DNA from: Rhodococcus sp. IITR03
GTDB lineage: Bacteria > Actinomycetota > Actinomycetes > Mycobacteriales > Mycobacteriaceae
Length of the DNA: 33,747 bases
Assembly (NCBI GenBank): GCA_001017865.1
Contig: LATQ01000001.1
Coordinates: forward strand, 1,711,200-1,744,946
Direction: 5' to 3'
The stretch's first letter is position 1. Each line of letters begins with the position of its first letter. The translations under genes and the position numbers were made by a program. The notes beneath the pieces were generated by a model. It ran no database searches. It saw only the letters and a program-made list of their open reading frames with translations, and was not told where the DNA came from. Positions 18,540 to 27,356 of this stretch are shown one piece after another.

Positions 18540-19717
18540 ATGGGACAGGTGCTCGACTCCGTTTCGGAGTTCGCAGACGAGATCCGCGCGGACGGTGCCG
18601 AAGGCGACACGCTCATGCGTCTGACCGACCGCAGCGCCAAGCGGCTTCGTGATGCCGGCGTCATCCGGCTCCTGCAACCGAAGGAATTCGGGGGGCTCGA
18701 GGCGCACCCGCGCGAGTTCGCCGAGACCGCCATGGCCATCGGCGCGATGGACGGCGCGACGGCTGGGTCAGCGGCATCGTCGGTGTCCACCCCTGGGAGA
18801 TGGCCTTCTTCGACCCGAAGGCGCAGGAGGAGGTGTGGGGCGAGAACCCGGACACCTGGATCGCCTCCCCGTACGCGCCGATGGGTGTCGCAACTCCCGT
18901 CGACGGCGGATACATCCTCAACGGCCGCTGGTCGTTCTCCTCGGGCACGGACCACTGCGACTGGGTCATGATCGGCGCTGCCGTCGGCGACAAGGACGGC
19001 AATCGGCTGAGTCCCCCGCAGAGCCTGCACGTGCTGCTGCCGCGCTCCGACTACCGCATCGACCACGAGAGCTGGAACGTGGTCGGCCTGCGCGGCACCG
19101 GCTCGAAGGATCTGATCGTGGAGAACGCCTTCCTGCCCGAATACCGCACCCTGCGCGCCGAGCGTGTCATGGGCGGGGTGGCGTGGCAGGACGCCGGACG
19201 TGACGAGACGCTCTACAAATTCCCCTTCTCGTGCATCTTCCCGCTGGGTATCACCTCGTCGCTCATCGGCATCGCCGAAGGCGCCCTGAACTGCTACATC
19301 GAGTCGCAGCGTGAGCGGGTCACGGTCTCCGGCACCGCGATCAAGCAGGATCCGTACGTGCTCTCGGCCCTCGGCGGGGCCGCTGCGGAGATCGCCGCCT
19401 CGCGCGCCGCGATCCTCGAAACCGTCGATCGGTTCTGGGACATGACGGAGAAGGGCATCGAGGTCACCTTCGAGCAGCGCGCGATCGGTCGGCGCACGCA
19501 GACCGCCGCCGCCTGGCGGGCCGTGGCCGCGGTCGACGAGATCTTCGCCCGTGCCGGCGGCGGCGCACTGCAGTTGACCAACCCGCTGCAGCGCTTCTGG
19601 CGCGACGCCCATGCGGGTCTGAGCCACGCCATCCACGTGCCCGGATCGATCTTCCATGCTTCCACGCTCTGCCAACTCGGCGAGGAGCCGCAGGGCATGA
19701 TGCGGTCGATGATCTGA
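18540..19717 (+). CDS. HsaA-like flavin-dependent monooxygenase, divergent copy
   Basis: The protein has the acyl-CoA-dehydrogenase fold of the HsaA / two-component flavin hydroxylase group, which hydroxylate a phenolic ring using reduced flavin from a separate reductase. The restored length is 392 residues. The signature GWVSGIVGVHPWEMAFFD is preserved across one frame break at about 18762 (a lost G). RWSFSSGTDHCDWVMIGA, WNVVGLRGTGSKDLIVE and RFWRDAHAGLSHAIH follow. The C-terminal tail (HVPGSIFHASTLCQLG...MMRSMI) departs from HsaA, which ends in a 'NDPERAY...FGLP' pattern. The second copy at 20688 does have that tail. The start is ATG 18540 with GGGAGAG. HsaC follows after 34 bp. It may act on a differently substituted ring A or be a different hydroxylase. 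Confidence 0.78.
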
Positions 19718-19751
19718 CACCACAAACCTTACGGCGAAGGAACTTTCGGAT

Positions 19752-20675
19752 ATGACGGACATCCGGGGCCTGGGTTATCTCAGGATCCAGACCACAGACA
19801 TCGCGCGGTGGCGCGAACTCGTCGTCGACGGACTCGGTATGGCGATCGGTACCGGCCCCGAACCCGACGGCCTGTACCTGCGTGTCGACGAACGCCGGGC
19901 ACGCCTGAGCGTGCTTCCGGGCGAGATCGACAAGGCGCTCGCCGTCGGATGGGAGGTGCGGGACGAGTTCGCCCTGCGCCGTGTGCGCGAAGCGGTCGAG
20001 AAGGCCGGTATCGCGGTGGAGGTGCTCTCCGAGGAGGAATCGACCTACCGCGACGCCGAGCAGGTCATCGCATTCGACGATCCGGGCGGCACCCGCACCG
20101 AGGTGTTCTTCGGTCCGGTGCTCGACCACAGTCCGGTCGTGACGCCGTTCGCCGGTGTCTTCCACACCGGCGAGGAAGGTCTCGGCCATGTCGTCCTGCC
20201 CACCGCGGCGTTCGCCGAGTCGTACGAGTTCTACACCGAGGTACTCGGTTTCCTCCCGCGCGGCGCGACACGGCTCGGTGGTCTGTCGGCACCGCCGCCG
20301 GTGCGGCGGGTGCGCTTCCTGGGTGTCAACCGTCGCCACCACAGCCTCGCGCTGTGCCCGGCCCCGCCCGGAACCGAGCCCGGTCTCGTCCATTTGATGC
20401 TCGAAGTCGACACGCTCGACGCGGTCGGCCAGGCCCTGGACAGGGTGAACAAGCTCGGGTTCTCGATCTCGTCGACGCTGGGCCGCCACACCAACGACAA
20501 GATGGTCTCCTTCTACGTGCGTGCCCCGGGCGGATGGGACATCGAGTTCGGGACCGAAGGGATGCTCGTCGACGAAACCTTCTACACCGCAGAAGAGATC
20601 ACGGCGGACAGTTACTGGGGACACGACTGGTCCGGTTCCGAACCTCTCGCGGCGTTCTCGCCTCCCGCGGGCTGA
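19752..20675 (+). CDS. hsaC: HsaC-like extradiol dioxygenase
   Basis: A type I vicinal-oxygen-chelate extradiol dioxygenase that cleaves the catecholic ring A (3,4-DHSA) meta to the hydroxyls. The intact protein is 307 residues: an N-terminal non-catalytic repeat (about 1-130) and a catalytic repeat. The iron ligands are His146 in GLGHVVLP, His214 in LVHLMLEV and Glu265 in WDIEFGTEG. Acid/base residues expected near iron appear as His in RRHHSLAL, GRHTND and Tyr255 in SFYV. The N-terminus RGLGYLRIQTTDIARWRE matches HsaC, but many other positions differ from cholesterol HsaC, so it looks like a paralogue. ATG 19752 is preceded by GAAGGAAC. It lies between two HsaA-type oxygenases; the second begins only 12 bp after its stop. 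Confidence 0.87.
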   Translation: MTDIRGLGYLRIQTTDIARWRELVVDGLGMAIGTGPEPDGLYLRVDERRARLSVLPGEIDKALAVGWEVRDEFALRRVREAVEKAGIAVEVLSEEESTYRDAEQVIAFDDPGGTRTEVFFGPVLDHSPVVTPFAGVFHTGEEGLGHVVLPTAAFAESYEFYTEVLGFLPRGATRLGGLSAPPPVRRVRFLGVNRRHHSLALCPAPPGTEPGLVHLMLEVDTLDAVGQALDRVNKLGFSISSTLGRHTNDKMVSFYVRAPGGWDIEFGTEGMLVDETFYTAEEITADSYWGHDWSGSEPLAAFSPPAG

Positions 20676-20687
20676 CCGCGACACTTC

Positions 20688-21856
20688 ATGGTCGCCGACG
20701 ACGTTCCGGGCGCGGTGCGGGACCTGATTCCCGCCATCGCCGACCGCGCGGCGGACACCGACCGGCTCGGCCGCATCTCCGACGAGACGGTGCGTGATCT
20801 GGTCTCCGCCGGCGTGTTCCGCATGCTGCAGCCGCGCCGATACGGCGGGTCGGAGACCGAGCCGACGCGTTTCTACGAGGTCGTACGCACCGTTTCGAAA
20901 GCCTGTGGTTCGACGGGCTGGGTCACATCCATCGTCGGCGTCCACCCCTGGCATCTCGCACTGTTCGACGATCGAGCGCAGCAGGACGTCTGGGGTGAGG
21001 ACGATTCGACACTCGTCTCGTCGGCGTATGCCCCGGTCGGCCGTCTCGTCCCGGTCGACGGGGGCTACCGGCTGTCCGGGACATGGATGTTCTCGTCCGG
21101 CTGCCGATTCGCGTCGTGGGCACTCCTCGGCGCGGTGGTCGTCGGCTCGGAGGGCAGGCCGGTCGATTTCGTCACGGCGCTCGTACCGCGGAGCGACTAC
21201 ACGATCCGCGACGTGTGGAACGTCGTCGGAATGCGGGGGACGAGCAGCGACGAGATCGTCGTCGACGAGGTGTTCGTTCCCGCCCACCGTGTCAAGCGCA
21301 ACTACGAGACCTCGCAGCTGCGCGGTCCCGGGCAGAAGGTCAATACCGGACCGCTGTACCGGATTCCGTTCGCTGCGTTGTTCACCACCGCCGTCGCCGT
21401 ACCCATCGTGGGGGTGGTCGCCGGCTGCTACGACGAGTACCTGTCGTCGATGCGCGAACGAGTGCGGCTGAGCCTGGGCGGAGGCCGGTTCGTGGACGAC
21501 CCGTTCGCTCAGGTCGCCGTGGGACGCGCAGCATCGGACATCGACGCCGCGACACTGCAACTCGACCGCAACATCCGCGAACTGTGGGACCTGGCGCGGG
21601 CGGGCAGGGAGATTCCGTTGGACCTGCGTCTGCGCACCCGGCGCGACAGGTACGCGCCACCGAGCGGGCGGTGGAGGCGATCGACCTGTTGTTCAAGACG
21701 GCCGGAGGCACGTCGCTGTTCCTCGGAGGAATCATCGAACGGGCCTGGCGCGACGCGCATGCCGGGAGCGTCCACGTCGCCAACGAACCCGAGCGTGCCT
21801 ATGCGTTGTACGGCCGGAACGCCTTCGGCCTGCCGGTCGAGGACAACCTGATCTGA
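20688..21856 (+). CDS. hsaA: HsaA, 3-HSA hydroxylase oxygenase component
   Basis: This copy matches canonical HsaA along its whole length. It has GSTGWVTSIVGVHPWHLALFD, RAQQDVWGED, VSSAYAPVGR, YRLSGTWMFSSGCRFASW, VWNVVGMRGTSSDEIVV and a C-terminus AWRDAHAGSVHVANEPERAY that ends FGLPVEDNLI. The restored length is 389 residues. A frame break near 21651 fits a lost C in GAC(C)AGG and restores RRDQVRATERAVEAIDLLF. HsaA adds the 4-hydroxyl to the phenolic ring A and needs reduced flavin from HsaB, here probably the reductase at 23532. The ATG at 20688 begins 12 bp after the HsaC stop, so translation may be coupled, though no strong ribosome site is visible. Confidence 0.85.
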
Positions 21857-21906
21857 GCATCGGCGATGCCCTTTCGTAGGTGCTCGCTCCGAATTTCTCG
21901 AACAGC

Positions 21907-21918
21907 GGGAACTTCCCG
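21907..21918. promoter_or_regulatory. GGGAACTTCCCG dyad upstream of the ketosteroid dehydrogenase
   Basis: With the preceding C at 21906 this is a perfect 6-1-6 inverted repeat (CGGGAA, C, TTCCCG), 97 bp before the dehydrogenase start. It lies in a 158-bp gap with no gene and is related to 17441 and 18434. Confidence 0.4.
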
Positions 21919-22014
21919 ACGTCGATCCGGAATGCCGTTTACGGTCCGGAGGGATCACCCGACCCCCGTGCGGAACAGTCTGCCGCGCATCGCTATCGGA
22001 AGGAACTTCCTCCC

Positions 22015-23481
22015 ATGAGCACTTCCCCGGTCCGTCCCGTCCCCCTCCGCGACATCGGAAGCTGGGACCTCGAAGCCGATGTCGTGGTCGCCGGTTTCGG
22101 TATCGCCGGTGTCTCCGCCGCGATCGGTGCGGCCGAGAGCGGAGCGGACGTGCTGGTGCTCGAACGCACCGGCGGTGGCGGGGGAGCAGCCGCCCTGTCG
22201 GGCGGGATCGTCTATCTCGGCGGCGGCACCCGGTTGCAGAAGGCCTGCGGGTTCGACGACACCCCGGAGAACATGAAGACCTTCCTCGCCGCGGCTCTCG
22301 GACCGGGTGTCGACGAGGACAAGCTCGACGTCTACTGCCAGGGCAGCGTCGACCACTTCGACTGGCTCGAAGCGTGCGGGGTGCCCTACAAGGAGAGCTT
22401 CTGGTCGCAGCCCGGCTGGGAGTGCCCCGTCGACGATTCGTTGATGTACAGCGGTGGAGAGAACGCTGCGCCGTTCCACACGCTCGTCGAACCCGCTCCG
22501 CGCGGACATCTCGCCCAGGTGACCATGCCGCGCAACGGAGAGCAGGCCGCCGGCTACGTGCTCATGACCACCCTCATCGCCAAGGCGGCCGAGGTCGGCG
22601 TCCGCGTCGAATCCGACGTCCGGGTGCAGCGACTCGTCGTCGACGAAACCGGGCGGGTCGTGGGCATCGTCGCCACGCGGTTCGGTGAGACCATCGCGGT
22701 CCGGGCGCGCGGCGGCGTCGTGCTCGCCACCGGATCGTTCGCCTACAACGACGAGATGATGCAGGCGTACGCGCCGCGGCTCTACCAGCGCCCTGCGGCG
22801 ACCGTCGAGGAACACGACGGTCGCGGCATCCTGATGGCCCAGGCTCTCGGCGCACGACTGGCACACATGGACGCGTGCGAGGTCGCCTTCTTCTGCGATC
22901 CCCAGCTGATCGCACGGGGCATCCTCGTCAACGGTCGCGGTCAGCGTTACGTCGCCGAGGACACCTATCCCGGGCGCGTCGGTCAGCTCACCATGTACCA
23001 GAACGACAACCAGGCGTTCCTCGTCCTCGACGAACAGGCCTACGAGGAGGGCATGGCGGCGCCGAGTTCGAGTCCGCAGCTGCGTCACCGGCCCACCTGG
23101 GTGTGTGAGACGGTCGCCGAACTCGAATCCGAGATGGGACTGCCCGCGGGTGCACTGACCGCGACGGTGGAGTTGTACAACAAGCACGCCGAGCAGAGGA
23201 CGGATCCGGTCCTCGGGAAGAAGCCCGAGTGGGTGCGGCCGATCGGTTCCCCGATCGCGGCGATCGACCTGCGGAACATGACCGGCGGTTTCACCCTGGG
23301 CGGGCTGCAGACCTCGGTCGACTCGGAGGTCCTGCACGTGGACGGCGAGCCGATCCCCGGCCTGTATGCGGCGGGTCGCTGCACGTCCGGCCTGTCGGCC
23401 TGGGGTTACTGCAGCGGTATCTCGCTCGGCGACGGCAGCTTCTTCGGGCGGCGGGCCGGCATCCGCGCAGCCGCCTCGTAG
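22015..23481 (+). CDS. 3-Ketosteroid delta4-(5alpha)-dehydrogenase, KstD family
   Basis: A FAD flavoprotein of the KstD / fumarate-reductase family with 488 residues and an intact frame. The FAD Rossmann motif is VVVAGFGIAGVSAAIGAAES (about 23-42) with a Glu ending the second strand. It has a GGGGGAAALSGGIVYLGG phosphate and active-site segment and a C-terminal GLYAAGRCTSGLSAWGY FAD-closing motif. Tyr318 (EDTYPGR), Tyr465 and Ser467 (WGYCSG) coincide, with an offset of one, with Tyr319, Tyr466 and Ser468 described for the R. jostii delta4-(5alpha) enzyme. That favours desaturation at C4-C5 of 5alpha-3-ketosteroids over delta1-dehydrogenation. ATG 22015 has GGAAGGAAC. It follows hsaA by 158 bp and converges on the flavin reductase. 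Confidence 0.78.
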   Translation: MSTSPVRPVPLRDIGSWDLEADVVVAGFGIAGVSAAIGAAESGADVLVLERTGGGGGAAALSGGIVYLGGGTRLQKACGFDDTPENMKTFLAAALGPGVDEDKLDVYCQGSVDHFDWLEACGVPYKESFWSQPGWECPVDDSLMYSGGENAAPFHTLVEPAPRGHLAQVTMPRNGEQAAGYVLMTTLIAKAAEVGVRVESDVRVQRLVVDETGRVVGIVATRFGETIAVRARGGVVLATGSFAYNDEMMQAYAPRLYQRPAATVEEHDGRGILMAQALGARLAHMDACEVAFFCDPQLIARGILVNGRGQRYVAEDTYPGRVGQLTMYQNDNQAFLVLDEQAYEEGMAAPSSSPQLRHRPTWVCETVAELESEMGLPAGALTATVELYNKHAEQRTDPVLGKKPEWVRPIGSPIAAIDLRNMTGGFTLGGLQTSVDSEVLHVDGEPIPGLYAAGRCTSGLSAWGYCSGISLGDGSFFGRRAGIRAAAS

Positions 23482-23490
23482 ACGACGGGA

Positions 23491-23522
23491 TGTGCGTGCG
23501 GTGCTCGTCCATCGCACGCACA
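23491..23522. terminator. Convergent terminator between the KstD-family gene and HsaB
   Basis: TGTGCGTGCG and CGCACGCACA form a perfect 10-bp stem with a 12-nt loop. It fills the 50-bp gap between the convergent stops at 23481 and 23532. Confidence 0.8.
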
Positions 23523-23531
23523 CCTTCCCCG

Positions 23532-24047
23532 TCAGCGGCCGAGGTCGAACCCGCCGCGGTAGAACACCATCGGGCTCTCGTCGCCGAGGCACTCGAGCTC
23601 GGTGACGCGCCCGATGACGACGTCGTGATCGCCCGCGACGTGTACGTCCTCCACCGTCGCGTGCACCCGCAGGAGAACATCCGGCAGGGACGGGGTGCCC
23701 CAGCGGGAGAGCTCCCAGTCGAGGCCGTCGAACTTGAGACCGCGGCTCGAACCGAACCGGGAGCACAGATCGGTCTGGTTCGCACCGAGCACGTTGACGG
23801 TGAACCGGCCGGTGCGGCGAAGTCGCGGCCACGCTCGTCCGCGGTGATCGGCGCAGAACAGCACGAGGGGCGGCTCGAGCGAGACCGACGCGAACGACTG
23901 GCACGCGAAGCCGGTGGGGCCGTCCTCGTCGAGGCCGGTCACGACGGTGACGCCGCTCGCGAAGCGCCCCATGGCGCGGCGCATCTCGTCCGGGCCGGGC
24001 ACGTCGACGTCGAAATCGGCTTCGTAGGTCGGTGTCCAGGTCTGCAT
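23532..24047 (-). CDS. hsaB: HsaB-like flavin reductase
   Basis: A short flavin reductase (FMN-binding split barrel) of 171 residues, intact. It supplies reduced flavin to a two-component monooxygenase. It starts MQTWTPTYEADFDV and carries MRRAMGRFASGVTVVTG, GFACQSFASVSLEPPLVLFC, FTVNVLGANQTDLCSRFGS, a DHDVVIGRVTEL segment and the end MVFYRGGFDLGR, all family hallmarks. ATG 24047 is chosen over GTG 24056 because CGGAG is well spaced before it. It is on the opposite strand from both HsaA-type oxygenases yet is the only reductase in the window, so it is the likely partner of one or both. It shares a divergent promoter region with the TetR regulator. Confidence 0.85.
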   Translation of the reverse strand: MQTWTPTYEADFDVDVPGPDEMRRAMGRFASGVTVVTGLDEDGPTGFACQSFASVSLEPPLVLFCADHRGRAWPRLRRTGRFTVNVLGANQTDLCSRFGSSRGLKFDGLDWELSRWGTPSLPDVLLRVHATVEDVHVAGDHDVVIGRVTELECLGDESPMVFYRGGFDLGR

Positions 24048-24109
24048 GTGACTCACTCCGATTCGCTCTGGTCGCTGCCTCCGGCGACGTCCTTCGAATC
24101 GAGCGTATG

Positions 24110-24125
24110 GGTGACGCGTGACACC
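24110..24125. promoter_or_regulatory. GGTG/CACC dyad in the HsaB/TetR divergent region
   Basis: GGTGACGCGTGACACC lies in the 237-bp region between the divergent HsaB and TetR starts. It recalls the GGTGA/TCACC dyads at 7102 and 9788 and could be a TetR autoregulatory site. The symmetry is imperfect inside the arms. Confidence 0.3.
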
Positions 24126-24284
24126 TCGGAACGGCTTCTCGCTGAGTGGACTTCCTGCCGGAACGACCCGGGTCGGCGAGGCCCCGAGCTCCCACCGTTC
24201 GGGACCGCAGAAAGACCGCGATGCGACAATCTGCCGACGGCGCGGGACAGAAACGACGGGCCGTCATCGTGGAAAGGGGAACCG

Positions 24285-24890
24285 GTGCCCAGAATCGGTA
24301 AGGCGCGGGACGGAGCCGAGCCGACCTCGGCCGAGCAGCGGCGACGGCAGGTGCGGATCCTCGAGGCCGCAGCACGGCTGGGATCCGAACACGAACTGGC
24401 CCGCGTGCAGATGACCGAGGTCGCGAAGAGTGCCGGGGTGGCGATCGGGACCCTCTACCGGTACTTCCCGTCGAAGACGCACCTGTTCGTGGCGGTGCTG
24501 CTCCACCGGCTCGAACTCGGCGCGGATCGGTTGCCGGCGCGGAAACCGGGTATGAGTGCCCGGGATGCGATCACCGAGGTGCTGATCGAGATGACCAGGC
24601 GGTTCGTCGACCGACCTCTCCTGGCCTCCGCGATGTTGCTGTCCAACAGCACCGCCCCCGCGGCGGTGGTGCCGGATTCCGAAGAGGTGAGGCGGACGTT
24701 CCACCGCATCCTGTTCGACAAGGCGGGCCTCGACGACCCGACCGAACAGGATCGGAACGCCGTGCGGCTGCTGTCGATGATGTGGTCCGGTCTGCTGGTC
24801 GCGTATCTCAACGGTGCAGCGACGCTCGAGGAGACCGAGGCGGACGTGCGGAGCAGCTGCGAGCTGTTGCTCGTCCATCTGACGGAATAG
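24285..24890 (+). CDS. KstR-like TetR-family regulator
   Basis: An intact TetR protein of 201 residues. The DNA-binding domain at about 20-72 includes RRRQVRILEAAARLGSEHEL and VQMTEVAKSAGVAIGTLYRY followed by FPSKTHLFVAVL. This is strongly like KstR, whose helix-turn-helix reads VQMRAVADRADVAVGTLYRYF. The rest is a diverged ligand domain. The start is GTG 24285 after GGAAAGGGG. KstR represses cholesterol genes and responds to steroid CoA esters; this protein is probably a paralogue for a separate steroid set. It is unlikely to be KstR2, which I remember as a different TetR subgroup. It is divergent from HsaB and followed by a strong terminator. Confidence 0.8.
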   Translation: MPRIGKARDGAEPTSAEQRRRQVRILEAAARLGSEHELARVQMTEVAKSAGVAIGTLYRYFPSKTHLFVAVLLHRLELGADRLPARKPGMSARDAITEVLIEMTRRFVDRPLLASAMLLSNSTAPAAVVPDSEEVRRTFHRILFDKAGLDDPTEQDRNAVRLLSMMWSGLLVAYLNGAATLEETEADVRSSCELLLVHLTE

Positions 24891-24904
24891 CGACAGGTCC
24901 GGAT

Positions 24905-24948
24905 ACGACGCGAGTCCCTCTCCCGTGTGGGAAAGGGACTCGCGTCGT
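24905..24948. terminator. Strong convergent terminator between the TetR gene and chsE1
   Basis: ACGACGCGAGTCCCT (24905-24919) and its complement (24934-24948) form a 15-bp stem. After a C/A mismatch, TCCC/GGGA continue to a GTGT loop. It separates convergent stops at 24890 and 24962. Confidence 0.9.
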
Positions 24949-24961
24949 GAGTGCGGGCCGG

Positions 24962-26091
24962 CTATCCGGCGGCGCCGATCGAGGGGGCGGTGTCGAGGAC
25001 GTCCCCGAGCGCAGCGGCGGTCGCGTCCGCCCCGCCGAAGGTGAACGCCAACTGCCGTCCCCACAGGAAGTAGCGGTGGATCGGGTAGTCGATGTCGGCG
25101 CCGATACCACCGTGCAGGTGCTGGCCGGTCAGACCGACCCGCACACCGCCGCGGGATGCCCACCACTTGGCGACCAGGGCCGCGGACTCGGCTTCGTCCT
25201 CGCGTCCGACGTCGATCAACCATGCCGCCTTGCGTACCGTGAGCCGGATCGCTTCGGTGTCGAGGTAGGCGTCGGCCGCGCGCACCGCGACAGCCTGATT
25301 CGTGGACAACGGACGGCCGAACTGCACGCGTTCGGAGGTGTACTTGGCCGTCGCCCGCAGCGTCTCCTCGCACACCCCGAGCTGAACGGCAGCAAGAGCG
25401 ATGCGGATACGACGACGGGTCCAGGCCGCGATCTCCTCCCCGTCACCGGGCAGGACGTCCTCGGCTCCGATGTGCACGTCCGTGAAGCGCACCGCCGCTT
25501 CGGCGCCACGTCCGGTCACGCGACCGGGACAGCCTCGACGCCGGTCGCGTCCACCGGCGCCACCACCACGGCGACCGAGTCGTCGTCACAGCGGACCGGG
25601 ACGACGACGCCGGCGATGATGGGAGCCCACGGAACGGACGGAATCTCACCGCTGATGACGAGGTCGTCGCCCTTGCGGATCGCGGTCACGGTGGGGCTCG
25701 CGCCCGGAGTGTCGTCGAACGCGCCGGTCAGGACGACCGACCCGTCGATGAGCTTCGGAACGTAACGCTCGACCTGGGTTTCCGTGCCGAACTGTGCGAG
25801 CGGAAGAGCCGCACCGGCCACGGTGGACCACACGGGAACGGGGGCGACGCGACGGCCCTGCTGCTGCAGGATCGTCGTGAGCCCGAGCATGCCCATGCCG
25901 GCGCCGCCGACGGACTCGGGTAGAGCGAGTCCGAGGAGCCCGGCGTCGGCGAGTGCCTGCCACAGGGTGGCGTCGAAGCCGCCTTCCTTGCGCTCCACCT
26001 CGACCACACGCTCGACCTTGGCCAGCGAACCGAAGACCTGCGACGCGAGGTCCTCGACCGCGATCAGGTCGTCATCGAGTTCGAATTCCAT
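24962..26091 (-). CDS. chsE1: ChsE1-type (FadE28-like) acyl-CoA dehydrogenase subunit
   Basis: This is one of two adjacent acyl-CoA dehydrogenase genes. In mycobacteria FadE28/FadE29 (ChsE1/ChsE2) form an alpha2beta2 heterotetramer that desaturates the 3-carbon steroid side-chain CoA ester. The restored length is 376 residues. It starts MEFELDDDLIAVEDLASQVF and has LWQALADAGLLGLALPESVG, AALAAVQLGV-like helix residues (RIALAAVQLGVCEETLRATA), RVQFGRPLSTNQAV and QHLHGGIGADIDYPIHRYFL, typical of the FadE28 side. One frame break near 25518 fits a lost G in GTCGCG(G)TGACC. Its ATG starts one base after the chsE2 stop, implying coupled, equal production. It is the last gene of the chsH2-to-chsE1 operon. 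Confidence 0.8.
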
Positions 26092-26092
26092 G

Positions 26093-27316
26093 TCAGCTCC
26101 TCGTCTCGGCCGGCGTCTTCACCGCAGCCTGTGCCGTCGCGTCGGGGCGCCTACGGGCGCCCAGGGTCATTCCGAGGGTCTTCGCCGCCACGATCTCGCG
26201 CATCACCTCGTTGCTGCCACCACCGAAGGTGTTGTTCTGCGCGCGTCGGCCGAGCGTTCGACGCGGCCTTCGATCACGGCGCCGTGGCTACCGGGACGCA
26301 GCAGAGCCGCCGAGCACCTCCTGCAACATGCCGTAGGCCGCGACCACGCCCTCGGTTCCGAACACCTTCGCCGCGGCGGAGTCGCCACCGTCGAGGGTGT
26401 TGGCCGCGATGTCCGACACCAGACGCAGGTTCACCAGTCGGCGGCCGACAACAGCGCGTAGACCTCGGCCAGAGTCGAACGGACCCACGGGACGTCGAAC
26501 AGCACGCCGGGGCCGAAGGGCTCCTGCTTCGCCCAGGCGAGCACCTCGTCGTACATCTCGTTGGCGATGCCACCGCGGGCGGCCAGCGCGACACGCTCGT
26601 GGTTGAGCTGGCTCGTGATCAGGGTCCAGCCGCCGTTGAGCTCGCCGACGACGTTGCTCAGCGGAACGCGGATGTTCTCGTAGTACGTGACCGCCGTGCT
26701 GATTCCGCCGACGGTCTGGATCTCGGTGGCGGAGAAGCCCGGCGACGAGGTCGGCACGAGCACGACCGAGATCCCCTTGTGGCGGGACGCGTCCGGATCG
26801 GTGCGCACGGCGAGCCAGATCCAGTCGGCGAAGATGGCCGAACTCGTGAACAGCTTGTTGCCGTCGATGACGAGTTCGTCACCGTCGATGCGGGCCCGCG
26901 TCTGGAGCGCGGCGAGGTCGGTGCCGGCGCCGGGCTCGGTGTACCCGATCGCGAACTTCAGTTCACCCGTGAGGATCTTGGGAAGGAAGAAGTCCTTCTG
27001 CTCCTGCGTGCCGTACTTCATCAGTGCCGGGGCGACGGTGTTGAGCGTGACCAACGAGACCGGCGCGCCGGCGCGGATCGTCTCGTCGTAGAAGACGTAG
27101 AGCGCCTCAGGTCCTCACCACGTCCGCCGTACTCCTCGGGCCATCCCAGGCCGAGCCAGCCGTCGGCGCCCATCTGCCGGTAGATCTTGTCGAAGACCGG
27201 TCCACCCTCGGTCTGATCGACCAGGCGCGTCGATCGTCGTCGTCGATGATGCGGGCGAAGTACTCCCGCAGTTCGGTGCGCAGCCGCCGTGACTTGTCGG
27301 ACAGCTCGGGATGCAT
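26093..27316 (-). CDS. chsE2: ChsE2-type (FadE29-like) acyl-CoA dehydrogenase subunit
   Basis: This is the partner of the preceding dehydrogenase. It starts MHPELSDKSRRLRTELREYF, like FadE29. It contains DGWLGLGWPEEYGG, FAIGYTEPGAGTDLAAL, ADWIWLAVRTDP, HKGISVVLVP, GGWTLITSQLNHERVAL and the C-terminal NNTFGGGSNEVMREIVA. In this family the mid-protein 'YTEP.AGTDLA' binds flavin and the 'GGG.NEVMRE' end closes the FAD site. The frame is the worst in the window: five disturbances, near 27228, 27108, 26440, 26310 and 26243, with a net change that restores the start frame. The restored size is about 400 residues. All conserved blocks survive, so sequence error is likelier than decay. It lies 39 bp after ltp2 and is coupled to chsE1. 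Confidence 0.75.
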
Positions 27317-27339
27317 GTGGTCTCCTGAGAGGTGGTCGG

Positions 27340-27356
27340 GGCCCGGGTTGCGGGCC
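27340..27356 (-). other. Short intercistronic hairpin between ltp2 and chsE2
   Basis: GGCCCG and CGGGCC pair around a 5-nt loop directly at the ltp2 stop. It could be a weak attenuator lowering chsE2-chsE1 relative to ltp2, or be chance in GC-rich DNA. Confidence 0.25.

Noticed and set aside
19464..24375. Very long minus-strand open frames (about 700 and 800 codons) opposite the hsa-like and dehydrogenase genes
   Set aside because: They are the usual shadow frames of GC-rich coding DNA. Their products are Arg/His/Gly/Asp-rich with no motif, while the plus strand encodes intact, recognisable enzymes.
24285..24890. Identifying the TetR gene as KstR2
   Set aside because: Its recognition helix follows KstR (VQMTEVAKSAGVAIGTLYRY), and the nearest KstR2-type site is over 5 kb away.
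26093..27316. chsE2 as a pseudogene because of five frame disturbances
   Set aside because: All conserved blocks are present, start and stop are in the same frame after repair, and the coupling to chsE1 is intact. Errors of the same kind occur across the window.
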